Assembly (NCBI GenBank): GCA_030615805.1
Contig: JAUWYN010000009.1
Location: 1 to 21,244 of the forward strand
Direction: 5' to 3'
DNA from: Hadesarchaea archaeon
GTDB lineage: Archaea > Hadarchaeota > Hadarchaeia > Hadarchaeales > Hadarchaeaceae
DNA length: 21,244 nucleotides
Shown here in pieces: positions 1 through 6,781 of this stretch (its first letter is position 1; every line of letters starts with the position of its first letter). Under the pieces are notes generated by a model. That model saw only the letters and a list, made by a program, of their open reading frames with translations, did not search any database and was not told the origin of the DNA. The position numbers and the translations under genes were made by a program.

Positions 1-339
1 CAAGGGTTAGCCCACCCCCGCCGAGCAGGTCTGGCTTGCCATCTTGGGGTGACGCTGAACAAGCCGACGTTGGGGGTGGCGAAGAGCAGACTGTGCGGAA
101 GGGCCGGAGTGCCGAAACGGAAGCACGGCGCATACTCGCTACTTAGGGATAATGGGGAAAACATAGGGGCCGTGCTTCGAACGCAGCCCTCCAGCAGGCC
201 TGTATACGTGAGCATCGGTCATGGGCTTTCGCTTAAAACGGCAATTCGAATCGCGCTTGAAACGACACGAGGATTTCGTCTGCCGGAGCCTTTGCGCGCC
301 GCCCACGAGCTCGCTACGCGGGCGATGAAATCTCACTAA
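1..339 (+). CDS. nfi: Endonuclease V, C-terminal part (5' end outside window)
   Basis: Endonuclease V nicks DNA (and in some lineages RNA) near deoxyinosine and other deaminated bases. The reading frame is open from base 1, and its first residues QGLAHPRR match the conserved EndoV segment that directly follows the catalytic Asp-Gly, so the first catalytic Asp lies just outside the window. Further family signatures are TLGVAKSRLCG (fragment residues 23-33, with the conserved Lys), GAVLRTQP, VYVSIGHGLSLKTA and RLPEPLRAAHELATR near the end. The fragment is 112 residues, roughly the last half of a usual 220-residue protein. A GTG at 49 lies inside the conserved domain and is not the real start. 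The stop TAA is at 337-339. The gene is GC-rich like the bulk of the window. It is probably transcribed separately from the next gene, which has its own promoter. Confidence 0.93.
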   Translation, partial: QGLAHPRRAGLACHLGVTLNKPTLGVAKSRLCGRAGVPKRKHGAYSLLRDNGENIGAVLRTQPSSRPVYVSIGHGLSLKTAIRIALETTRGFRLPEPLRAAHELATRAMKSH

Positions 340-358
340 CGCTGCCTTCCATTAGGCG

Positions 359-369
359 AATTTTTAAGG
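359..369 (+). promoter_or_regulatory. Archaeal TATA box with BRE, likely leaderless start of the gene at 391
   Basis: The sequence AATTTTTAAGG, preceded by GGCGA (BRE-like), is centred about 27 nt before the ATG at 391. That is the usual TATA-to-transcription-start distance in archaea. No Shine-Dalgarno sequence precedes the ATG, so the transcript probably begins at or next to the start codon. This is inferred from spacing only. Confidence 0.5.
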
Positions 370-390
370 TCTAACCCCAAATTTTGAACC

Positions 391-1236
391 ATGAAATTTG
401 CAACGATGATCTGGTACGGGGATAGGCCCCTGCGATCAACATTTGAAATGGCGCATAGGCTGGGATTTGACTACATCGAATTTTCCTTGGACTACCCCTG
501 GCCCGACCAGCTGACGAAGGAGGAGGTAGGGCTGTTGGAGAAACTCAAGGAGGAGTACGGGCTAGGGATAGCATTTCACGGGCCTTGGGCGGGAACGGTC
601 ATCTCGCACCCCCGGGATGAGATCTCCGATGCCTGCCTTAAAATCTACGAGAAGTGTCTAAGATTTGCAAGCAAATTCAATCCTCTGTATTTTAACTTTC
701 ACCAATCTGGATACGCCGCAACTTCTGGCTTCAAGGAAATCAGAAAAAGAATTTTTGATAAAGCGCTGGAGACGACCCGCGCAATAGTAAATTTTGGAAG
801 AGGTTTTCCGATCACGATTGAAAACAATCCGGGTCGCCTCTTTAGCCTCTCAAAGGATATCGAGTTTCTCTTAGAAGGTATCGGAGAGCTGAATTTTTGC
901 TTTGATGTTGGCCATGCCGTTATATCCAAGTGGGAAACCCAACATGTCAAAGGTGGGTCGGGTGAAAAACTGGAGATAGAGGACTGGCTCAACCTCTTTA
1001 AAGATCGAATTTTGACCGTTCATCTTCACGATTGCTTATTTGAAGGCGACTCGAAACCGAGGAATCACTTCGTCATCGGGAAAGGAAACTTGGATTTTGA
1101 AAATATTGCCAAGGCGATCAAACGCACAAGTTGCAGGCATATCCTCTTGGAAACTTACTACACGGAAAAAGGGGTCTACCCGTCTGAAGAGGATCTCAAG
1201 AATAACTTGGAATTTTGCAGAGGTTTGATAAAATGA
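391..1236 (+). CDS. Xylose isomerase-like TIM-barrel protein (sugar phosphate isomerase/epimerase family)
   Basis: This 281-residue protein belongs to the AP endonuclease 2/xylose isomerase-like TIM-barrel superfamily. It has the expected run of strand-end metal-ligand motifs: FHGPW (62-66), FNFHQ with H104, TIENN with E144, CFDVGHA with D172 and H175, TVHLHD with H211 and H213, and LLETYY with E254. Members isomerise or epimerise sugars and related polyols, or cleave abasic DNA. The length and the lack of endonuclease IV motifs favour a sugar or polyol isomerase, but the substrate cannot be told. The ATG at 391 follows a TATA box at leaderless distance. The stop overlaps the start of the methyltransferase gene (ATGA at 1233-1236), so the two form an operon. 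Base composition is lower in GC than the main part of the window, but not as low as in the next gene. Confidence 0.8.
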   Translation: MKFATMIWYGDRPLRSTFEMAHRLGFDYIEFSLDYPWPDQLTKEEVGLLEKLKEEYGLGIAFHGPWAGTVISHPRDEISDACLKIYEKCLRFASKFNPLYFNFHQSGYAATSGFKEIRKRIFDKALETTRAIVNFGRGFPITIENNPGRLFSLSKDIEFLLEGIGELNFCFDVGHAVISKWETQHVKGGSGEKLEIEDWLNLFKDRILTVHLHDCLFEGDSKPRNHFVIGKGNLDFENIAKAIKRTSCRHILLETYYTEKGVYPSEEDLKNNLEFCRGLIK

Positions 1237-2027
1237 AAGGTATACACCATCATTTTTCGAGAATTGCGCGTAGGTATAGAATTTTAAGAACAACTGATTT
1301 AGAACCGATTCTGTATATCAAAAAGGAATTGCAAAAATTGCCAAAGATTAAAGCAGCAGATGTTGGTTGCGGTGGCGGAAGATATACTGTAAAATTGTTT
1401 CAATGTCTAGGTGACAGACTTTATCTCCATTGCATCGATACTAATCCCAAAATGTTAAAGCAATTGGACGGGTATTTGGCTCAACATGGAATCAAGAATT
1501 TTCAGATAAGAGAAGCCTCTGCAGAAGATCTGCCCATAGAAGATGATTCCCTTGATTGTATATTCATTTTTAATGCCATCCATCATTTCAAACTTTTGAG
1601 ATTTTTAGAAGAAGCATCCCGAGTTCTTAAAAATAATGGTTACTTGTTTGTTTACACTCGGTCAAGAAGTCAAAACAGCAAAAATATTTGGGGAAAATAT
1701 TTTCCTTTGTTTAACCAAAAAGAGACACGACTTTATGAATTGAATGAATTAAAAGATATATCGGGAAAAATTTCAAAATTAAAAATACAATCCGTAGAAT
1801 ATTTTAAATACAAAAGAGTCTCGAGTCTGGACTGGCTTGTCGAGCAGGCACAGAATCATCACTATTCTACATTCAACTTCTATACTGAGGAAGAATTTGC
1901 GCAATCGCTTGATAAATTCAAACAAAATCTTCAGCTACATTTTAAAGATTTAAAAAATATAAAGTGGTTTGATGAAAATATTTTACTAGTTATAAGAAAA
2001 CAGAAGAGAGGGAAAAGAAGAATGTGA
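1233..2027 (+). CDS. Class I SAM-dependent methyltransferase, AT-rich
   Basis: This 264-residue protein has a Rossmann-type methyltransferase domain. Motif I is DVGCGGG (residues 43-49), the acidic motif II is CIDTNPKML (D69), motif III-like is AEDLPIEDDSLD (97-108), and AIHHF (115-119) follows. The N-terminal HHHFSRIARRY resembles the start of UbiE/COQ5-type and related methyltransferases. The C-terminal half (about 145-264) is Lys- and aromatic-rich and not recognised, so the substrate is unknown. I chose the ATG at 1233 because it overlaps the upstream stop as ATGA and has AGAGGT about 8 nt upstream; a TTG at 1215 is the alternative. The gene is strikingly AT-rich: 13 G+C of 60 at 1741-1800, against about 60 % GC elsewhere. 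That suggests recent acquisition. Confidence 0.82.
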   Translation: MKGIHHHFSRIARRYRILRTTDLEPILYIKKELQKLPKIKAADVGCGGGRYTVKLFQCLGDRLYLHCIDTNPKMLKQLDGYLAQHGIKNFQIREASAEDLPIEDDSLDCIFIFNAIHHFKLLRFLEEASRVLKNNGYLFVYTRSRSQNSKNIWGKYFPLFNQKETRLYELNELKDISGKISKLKIQSVEYFKYKRVSSLDWLVEQAQNHHYSTFNFYTEEEFAQSLDKFKQNLQLHFKDLKNIKWFDENILLVIRKQKRGKRRM

Positions 2028-2100
2028 AGATTAAACTCGATGTCCTGAAGTCAATGAAACACGGTGGGTGGATGGTTGCAGAGCGCTGGAACCTCAAGAA

Positions 2101-2124
2101 CTCCCTCGAACTGGGAGGAGGGAG
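2101..2124. other. Intergenic hairpin between convergent genes
   Basis: CTCCCTC (2101-2107) and GAGGGAG (2118-2124) form a perfect 7-bp stem with a 10-nt loop. It lies in the 124-nt gap between the convergent methyltransferase and SepRS genes. There is no clear T-run beside it, so a terminator role is possible but weak. The rest of 2028-2151 shows nothing I recognise. Confidence 0.25.
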
Positions 2125-2151
2125 CCGGAAAACATCAGGAAACTTTGGGGG

Positions 2152-3735
2152 CTATCTGATTTCCGCGATGACTGTGGTGAAAACCGGTCCCCGGACGTCG
2201 ATGCGTTTCTTGTTGTCCGTGATGTAGCGCTGTGCTGCCTTATCGAGGACGAGGTTGATATCGCTCAGTAACTTCACCGCCCGCACACGGACTTTCACCT
2301 TTCGTCCACCCCTTCGCGCTGCTCGCTCGATCTCATGCGCCGCTAGGGCCGCGAACACATCCATGTACCGAATGCCCGTCGAGACTCCCCCCTCACGGAC
2401 GGTGTTCAGGAACCTGTCCTTCTCCCAGCCCTTGGGCGGCACGCCGATGAAGTTGCCATCGTATACGAAAATCGTGTTGAATCCAGCTGGCCCGATGAGT
2501 TTGGTGCCGCGCTCGGACTCCACCACGCTGACGCTCACGCGCCTGCCCGACAGCCTACCTTCGAATGCCTTGAACTCGCATGGGCTCGACTCGTCGGCGC
2601 GCTGCTCCGCGATCCTCACTATCGCCTGGGATATTTCCTTCCCAACCTCGCTTTCAGGCGCCCGCTCGAACTTCAACATGCCCGCGAGCTGGGCGTCCGA
2701 GAGGACCGTTGGTTTATAGAGGTAGGGGTAGACGAGCGCCCGAATGTCGGTTTCGCCTATCATCACCATCAGCAGGCGTTCTAACCCCATGCCGAAGTTG
2801 AAGACAGGGTAGGGGATGTCGTACTTGCTCAGCGCCACCGGGCTGTAGAAGCCAGCATCTCCAACCTCGAGGTACTCCTTCGTACGAGGATGCTTGACGA
2901 AAACCTCGAACTCGGTCTGGGGCGCGTAATATTTCGAGGTCGCTTTTTTGCGGGCAAGCTTCACACCCTCGAACCCTAGCTTGGCGAGCACCTCCCGTGT
3001 CAATCGCCCTCCATCCTCCACGCTTATCCGCTCCGCCATCACCACGATCGAGGCCGTCCAAGACTCGTAGAGGTGGCTCTCGTCCAAACGCTGTTCGCGT
3101 CTGAACTTGGGCCCAATCGAGAAGAGCTGGATGGGCAGGGACTCGCGGCGCTGGAGCTCGCGGAGCACCCCAAACCAGCCCGCAGTCGTGTGTGACCGAA
3201 GCGTGAGGTCCATTGGCACTGGCTTCAGCTCCTTGAACTCGGAGAAGAGCGAGAGAATTGCGGTCGCCTGCTCCTCCTTCAAACCTAGCTCCTTTATCAT
3301 GACCTCAACCAAATCGTCGGCCACTATCTTGCCCTGCTTGTACCGCCTGAAAATCGCCTGGAGTTTCTTGATATTTTTGAACCCCGGCGCCACTTTTTTA
3401 ATTTCCTGAATTTTCTTGTTGCTGATGCCTATGTCGGGGCGCTCGAGCCCAGCTAGGAAAAAGACCCTATCCAAGATTACGGGCGCTTCCACCCCATATT
3501 GGGAATATACCTCCTTCTTGTCCACAAGCATCGGTACAACGACCTCGGTGAACCCCAGCCTCAGCAGGACATGCCTCACCCTCTCGAACAGGCCAAAAAG
3601 TGGGTGGGGTTTGCTCTTGTCCCTGAGAGAGAAGAGTTCCCCTTTTTTCTCGATGAGTTTTGCGCCCTCCAGCCAAGCGCGCTCGTAATCCTTCTTCGCG
3701 CTCGCCCTCAGCTTCCGGATGTCGAGCTTCGTCAT
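2152..3735 (-). CDS. sepS: O-phosphoseryl-tRNA(Cys) synthetase (SepRS)
   Basis: SepRS charges tRNA(Cys) with O-phosphoserine; SepCysS then converts it to Cys-tRNA(Cys). This is the indirect cysteine route of methanogens and relatives. The 527 residues match the usual length of about 530-540. It is a class II synthetase: motif 2 lies around SIGPKFRREQRLDES (206-220), followed by SWTAS (225-229), and motif 3 is NFGMGLERLL (313-322). The segment TLRSHTTAGWF (178-188) holds the His/Thr pair (H182, T184) that corresponds to phosphoserine-contacting residues in known SepRS. A C-terminal domain of about 190 residues is the anticodon-binding part. The ATG at 3735 overlaps the stop of the upstream translin-family gene (ATGA), so the two are cotranscribed. 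SepCysS is not in this window. PheRS alpha is the nearest paralogue, but length and motif context fit SepRS better. Confidence 0.93.
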   Translation of the reverse strand: MTKLDIRKLRASAKKDYERAWLEGAKLIEKKGELFSLRDKSKPHPLFGLFERVRHVLLRLGFTEVVVPMLVDKKEVYSQYGVEAPVILDRVFFLAGLERPDIGISNKKIQEIKKVAPGFKNIKKLQAIFRRYKQGKIVADDLVEVMIKELGLKEEQATAILSLFSEFKELKPVPMDLTLRSHTTAGWFGVLRELQRRESLPIQLFSIGPKFRREQRLDESHLYESWTASIVVMAERISVEDGGRLTREVLAKLGFEGVKLARKKATSKYYAPQTEFEVFVKHPRTKEYLEVGDAGFYSPVALSKYDIPYPVFNFGMGLERLLMVMIGETDIRALVYPYLYKPTVLSDAQLAGMLKFERAPESEVGKEISQAIVRIAEQRADESSPCEFKAFEGRLSGRRVSVSVVESERGTKLIGPAGFNTIFVYDGNFIGVPPKGWEKDRFLNTVREGGVSTGIRYMDVFAALAAHEIERAARRGGRKVKVRVRAVKLLSDINLVLDKAAQRYITDNKKRIDVRGPVFTTVIAEIR

Positions 3736-4367
3736 TTGCCACTCCCCCGCTCGGCCTGCTCAAGGGCACGCTCAAGCTTCCGCTGCCTGATGGCAACCGT
3801 GAGGTCACCCCGCGTCCGCTCGAGCACCCGCCGGACCATATCCTGCCTCCGTTTCATCCCGGGCAAAATAGCATCTGGGTAGTCGAACTCCATAAGTAGC
3901 TCGAAGATGTCCTCCATGAGCCCGAGCACTTGCTCCGCCCGCTCGACCTCGTCTGCTCTTATCGAGTCGAGCGCGTGCCGTCGGAGTTCGCCCGCTGCAT
4001 CGGCGAGGGCCGCGAGGTAGGGTTTGTAGGGGACGCTAAGCTCCTCAGGGGTCAACAGTTTTCCATCCCGGATCAGTGCCTGAACCAGTTTGGCTTCACC
4101 GTATTCTTGGTAAGCCGCGAGGATGATGCCGGAATCAGCTAGGTGGGGCTCGGCCTTTACAGCCTCCGTGAGGGTTGCAAGTGCATCGCGAACCTTCGTT
4201 AAGAGCTCGTCGGCGCCCGATCGATCCCCCCGATGGGCCGCGGCTATGGCCCGGGCGGAAGCCCTGATGACCTCTCGCGATGCATCCAGCACCCGCTCCC
4301 GGAGCTCCCCCTGGGCGTCGAAGTGCTTGCGCATCCGTTCGAGCATTTCCTTCAAATTTATCCCCAC
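3732..4367 (-). CDS. Translin/Trax-family protein with conserved nuclease acidic residues
   Basis: This is an all-helical protein of up to 211 residues, close to translin and Trax in length. In animals translin and Trax form C3PO, where Trax is the Mg-dependent RNase; archaeal homologues also form oligomeric shells. The segment YQEYGEAKL (86-94) matches the Trax helix with two catalytic Glu (here E88 and E91). DAAGEL (123-128) matches the second Asp/Glu pair (D123, E127). The spacings of 3 and 4 residues are those of Trax, so an active RNase is inferred. The conserved LMEFDYPDAILPGMKRRQD segment (158-176) is typical of archaeal members. The GTG at 4367 is the longest start. A TTG at 4355 (after GGTGGGG) or an ATG at 4346 are alternatives. 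The stop overlaps the sepS start by 4 nt, suggesting a link with tRNA metabolism. Confidence 0.85.
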   Translation of the reverse strand: MGINLKEMLERMRKHFDAQGELRERVLDASREVIRASARAIAAAHRGDRSGADELLTKVRDALATLTEAVKAEPHLADSGIILAAYQEYGEAKLVQALIRDGKLLTPEELSVPYKPYLAALADAAGELRRHALDSIRADEVERAEQVLGLMEDIFELLMEFDYPDAILPGMKRRQDMVRRVLERTRGDLTVAIRQRKLERALEQAERGSGK

Positions 4368-4435
4368 CTATCTAAGGTAACCAACCTATTCAAGGCTTTG
4401 CAAAACCGAAACGATTAACCCTCCAAATTGAACCT

Positions 4436-4450
4436 CTAAAATTTAAATTA
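4436..4450 (-). promoter_or_regulatory. Possible TATA box for the translin-sepS operon
   Basis: Read on the minus strand this is TAATTTAAATTTTAG, an AT-rich island 70-80 nt before the translin-family start in otherwise mixed sequence. It would give a leader of roughly 45-50 nt. A second AT stretch on the same strand, CTTTTTAAGG near 4458-4467, is an alternative. Confidence 0.3.
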
Positions 4451-4459
4451 GCGTCTACC

Positions 4460-4603
4460 TTAAAAAGCTGGCGCGGCTTGGCGTCCGGCGAACTCCTCAC
4501 TCACCTTCAAAATATTGGTCTTGAAATAACGCGTCTTCGTTATCGCGTGCTTCCGCTCGAGGTTGTTTACGAGGGCGCTAAGCAGGCTTGATACACGCTG
4601 CAA
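4460..4603 (-). CDS. Possible 47-residue protein or gene remnant
   Basis: This is an open frame on the minus strand from a TTG at 4603 to a TAA at 4462-4460. The product would be 47 residues, basic and amphipathic, containing LLSALVNNLERKHA and YFKTNILKVSEEFAGRQ. The frame stays open further upstream for about 8 codons without a better start. The residue pattern looks protein-like (helical hydrophobic spacing, charged pairs), but I recognise no family. It starts only 2 nt from the start of the divergent + strand ORF at 4606, so both are unlikely to be complete genes. It could be the tail of a decayed gene. A TTG start without a clear ribosome-binding site lowers confidence. Confidence 0.25.
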   Translation of the reverse strand: MQRVSSLLSALVNNLERKHAITKTRYFKTNILKVSEEFAGRQAAPAF

Positions 4604-4605
4604 AG

Positions 4606-4806
4606 ATGAACCTCTACAGCACGAAGCTTATCCTTGAGCATGCAAGCGAATGGGAATCTGAGTTCAGGGAAGAGTGGATCCAGTGGAAAGAAGGCTGGGA
4701 GGACCTAAAGCAAGAGTTGATCGATGAAGGGATATGGGAAGACATTCTCGAGAACTGGCAGCAATACGCCGAAAACGTGAGGCAGCGGTGGAGATTGAGG
4801 CCTTAA
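4606..4806 (+). CDS. Small acidic Trp-rich protein, unknown
   Basis: The frame from ATG 4606 gives 66 residues; a TTG at 4588 would add six. The protein is not recognised. It is very acidic and carries seven Trp in pairs such as EEWIQWKEGWED, with the rest charged and helix-forming, ending in a basic RQRWRLRP tail. It has no signal peptide, membrane segment or Cys motif. It is the only + strand candidate in the 485-nt gap between the sepS unit and taw1. A T-rich tract at 4846-4861, suited to terminating + strand transcription, follows 40 nt after its stop. No clear Shine-Dalgarno sequence is seen. Coding is plausible but unproven. The alternative is a chance ORF in a non-coding RNA or spacer. 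Confidence 0.4.
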   Translation: MNLYSTKLILEHASEWESEFREEWIQWKEGWEDLKQELIDEGIWEDILENWQQYAENVRQRWRLRP

Positions 4807-4814
4807 CCAGCTAG

Positions 4815-4819
4815 AAAAA
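4815..4819 (-). terminator. Short poly-U terminator candidate after taw1
   Basis: Read on the minus strand this gives TTTTT about 35 nt after the taw1 stop. Archaeal transcription often ends at such U-tracts. It would mark the end of the long serA/eL15 to taw1 gene run. Confidence 0.3.
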
Positions 4820-4845
4820 GACATCTGCAACTTGAGAATTACTGA

Positions 4846-4861
4846 TTTTTTCTTATTTTTT
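4846..4861 (+). terminator. T-rich terminator for + strand transcription
   Basis: Two runs of six T, separated by CTTA, follow the small + strand ORF. The tract overlaps the last codons of taw1 on the other strand, where it encodes the terminal Lys codons. It fits an archaeal intrinsic terminator for a + strand transcript. Confidence 0.4.
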
Positions 4862-5779
4862 CAACAAAACAACGCGGCTAGGCTCTGACTCATCGACGAC
4901 CTCGTAGCCCGTTTCCTGCGCCAGCTCCCCGGCGAACTCCCCGATCTCACCGTGCATGGGCATGTTCTCCATGGCTAGCCTTTTGCGCGAGTACCCCACC
5001 CACATGTAACTTTTCGCCTCGACAAAGTCTGGCGCGGCCTTCTCGATGAGCTTCGCGTATCCGGGTGCATCCTTGAGATTGAGCCCTTTGACCAACGTCA
5101 GACGGATGACCCTTCTGCACGTGAACGAGGGCATGAGCTCGAGACTTCGGTTCAACCGCCCCCAGCCGTCGGGAACGGTTGGTTGGCAAACCGTCTCGTA
5201 GGTTTCGTGATTGGGGGCAACGACCGAGATGTAAAGCTGCGTGGGCTCAGCGATGTGCCCCAAGACTTCTGGGTGCATACCATTTGTAACCAAAAAACTC
5301 GTCATTCCTCGCCTGCTGCACTCCTCAATTAATTCATTTATTTTGGGATAGAGGGTCGGCTCACCAGCTAACGAAATCGCGCAGTGTTTTGGCTCCTGAG
5401 CCTCCTTGAACTTCTTTTTGTTGACATTGGGGTTGCCGCCGAACCCGCTAAGCAGCTTTCCCTGCGCTGAAATTGCTCCGTCCAAGATACCTGCTGGCTC
5501 ATCGACCTCGCCAACCCAGTCCGAGTGGGTCACGTTGATGTTCCGCCAGCAGTAAACGCAACGGTGGTCGCAGAAAGGCAGGCTGGGTGTGAGCTGGAGG
5601 CAGCGATGGCTTCGCATGCCGAGCTCCCGTCCATAGAACTGCTCCTTGTAGCAAACCCCACGGTTGAGGAGGCTCTTTCGCGTCCAGTGGCAGACCTTGA
5701 CCGCGCTGTGTTTGTGTTCGCCGACGAATCGGTAGCCCGCACGCTCGAGCTCTGCAAGCTCACGAGCAGAAATTACCAC
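4853..5779 (-). CDS. taw1: tRNA 4-demethylwyosine synthase Taw1 (TYW1), radical SAM
   Basis: Taw1 builds the tricyclic imidazopurine ring of 4-demethylwyosine at G37 (already N1-methylated) of tRNA(Phe), using pyruvate and radical SAM chemistry. The 308 residues match archaeal Taw1 (about 310). The radical SAM cluster motif C-x3-C-x2-C is at C70, C74 and C77 (CDHRCVYCW). The second cluster Cys are C30 (KVCHW), C43 (GVCYK) and C60 (SHRC). Other family marks are AISLAGEPTLYP, FLVTNGMHPE, TQLYISVVAPN and EAKSYMWVGYSRKRL. C43 and C60 are 16 residues apart, where the Methanocaldococcus jannaschii protein has 12, because of a short insertion after QFYG. The GTG start at 5779 follows the DHH gene stop by 4 nt, with AAGGA upstream inside that gene. 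It is the last gene of the run. Confidence 0.93.
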   Translation of the reverse strand: MVISARELAELERAGYRFVGEHKHSAVKVCHWTRKSLLNRGVCYKEQFYGRELGMRSHRCLQLTPSLPFCDHRCVYCWRNINVTHSDWVGEVDEPAGILDGAISAQGKLLSGFGGNPNVNKKKFKEAQEPKHCAISLAGEPTLYPKINELIEECSRRGMTSFLVTNGMHPEVLGHIAEPTQLYISVVAPNHETYETVCQPTVPDGWGRLNRSLELMPSFTCRRVIRLTLVKGLNLKDAPGYAKLIEKAAPDFVEAKSYMWVGYSRKRLAMENMPMHGEIGEFAGELAQETGYEVVDESEPSRVVLLKK

Positions 5780-5783
5780 CCGA

Positions 5784-6767
5784 TCATTCCTTCGGTTTCA
5801 ACTTCTGCTGAAGGACCTTGAACAGATATTTTTTGGCTTCCTCTAGCTTCCCCTTGCCGCTCATGCTCGCAGCGCCCGCGTGCCCGCCCCCGGTACCTCC
5901 GAATTGCTTCCCAAGTTCCTCCATGAGCTCACCCAAATGAAGTCCCGTCATCTTCAAAATCTCTTGGCGCGCCCGCCCGCAGAGCCTCACCATATCCTTC
6001 TCCTCCGAGCCGACGACCGCCACATCTGCCCCGATCCGCACTAACATCGACGCCGCATCGCCCTCGAAGGACCCCAGCTCGGAGAGGACGACTAATCGCC
6101 CGTGGACCCGACGCAGCTCCACCCGCTGCGCGGCCTTCAGCATGGCGACCCGCCTCGAGGGATCCTCAGGCAGCCTCAGCGCCTCCAGCACGCGCCCGTA
6201 GTCAGCACCTGTCTTTATGAGGAAATTGACCGCCTCGAAGGTTTGATCCTTCGCGAACCTGAAGTGAGCGGTGTCGCTTATGATGCCGGCAAGCAACAGG
6301 GACGCTCCCCCGGGAGTCAGCTCCGCACCCAGCTCTCGAACGAGCTGCAGGATGAGTTCCGACTCGGATGCAAACCCCTCTTGGACGAAATAAAAGCTCA
6401 CCAGTTGTTTCATCGCCTCGACCGGGCGATGGTGGTCGATCACTACCAATTTCGGCGCCTTTTGCTTGAGTTGCTCCCCCAGCTTGCCAAGGTGCTCCAA
6501 GCTCGAGGTGTCGACCAGCACAACAAGGTCTGCATCTAGTGGGGGGTTTATCACGATTTCTCGTTCGAACACCCTCAGAACGTTTTGGGAGATGAGGTTA
6601 ATATCCTCAGAAACCCCAGCTTGGGCCCGCGCGCCCGAGCGATTGAGGACCTCGGCGAGCACAATCGCGCTGGCGACGGCATCGGGGTCGGCATTATGGT
6701 GACATAATACTAGGATTTGCTGCCCGCGCTTGGCAGCCTCCGCCAAAAAATTAGCCAGCTCCTTCAT
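5784..6767 (-). CDS. DHH-family phosphoesterase (NrnA/RecJ-like)
   Basis: This 327-residue protein has an N-terminal DHH domain and a C-terminal DHHA1 domain. Motif I is CHHNADPDAVASA (22-34), motif II VVLVDTSS (82-89) with D86, motif III VIDHHRP (109-115), and motif IV GIISDTAHF. The glycine-rich GGTGGGHAGAASMSG near residue 300 is the DHHA1 substrate-binding loop. Such Mn-dependent enzymes degrade short RNA or DNA oligonucleotides, pAp or cyclic dinucleotide products. Placement at the end of an exosome and RNA-processing operon suggests degradation of the short oligoribonucleotides left by the exosome; this is inference. The ATG at 6767 lies 14 nt after the prefoldin stop. There is no transmembrane segment. 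Confidence 0.88.
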   Translation of the reverse strand: MKELANFLAEAAKRGQQILVLCHHNADPDAVASAIVLAEVLNRSGARAQAGVSEDINLISQNVLRVFEREIVINPPLDADLVVLVDTSSLEHLGKLGEQLKQKAPKLVVIDHHRPVEAMKQLVSFYFVQEGFASESELILQLVRELGAELTPGGASLLLAGIISDTAHFRFAKDQTFEAVNFLIKTGADYGRVLEALRLPEDPSRRVAMLKAAQRVELRRVHGRLVVLSELGSFEGDAASMLVRIGADVAVVGSEEKDMVRLCGRARQEILKMTGLHLGELMEELGKQFGGTGGGHAGAASMSGKGKLEEAKKYLFKVLQQKLKPKE

Positions 6768-6781
6768 GATTTCAGCTCGAG

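Noticed and set aside
2024..2227. Possible third gene after the methyltransferase, starting GTG at 2024 with a GTGA overlap
   Set aside because: More than a third of it is antisense to the sepS 3' end, it matches no family, and the composition changes abruptly; kept only as spacer.
2152..3735. Assignment as phenylalanyl-tRNA synthetase alpha
   Set aside because: Length, the SHTTAGWF region and the C-terminal domain fit SepRS; no PheRS beta gene is adjacent.
4368..4605. Structured non-coding RNA in the sepS-side gap
   Set aside because: No convincing C/D box, K-turn or long stem was found by eye; covariation data would be required.
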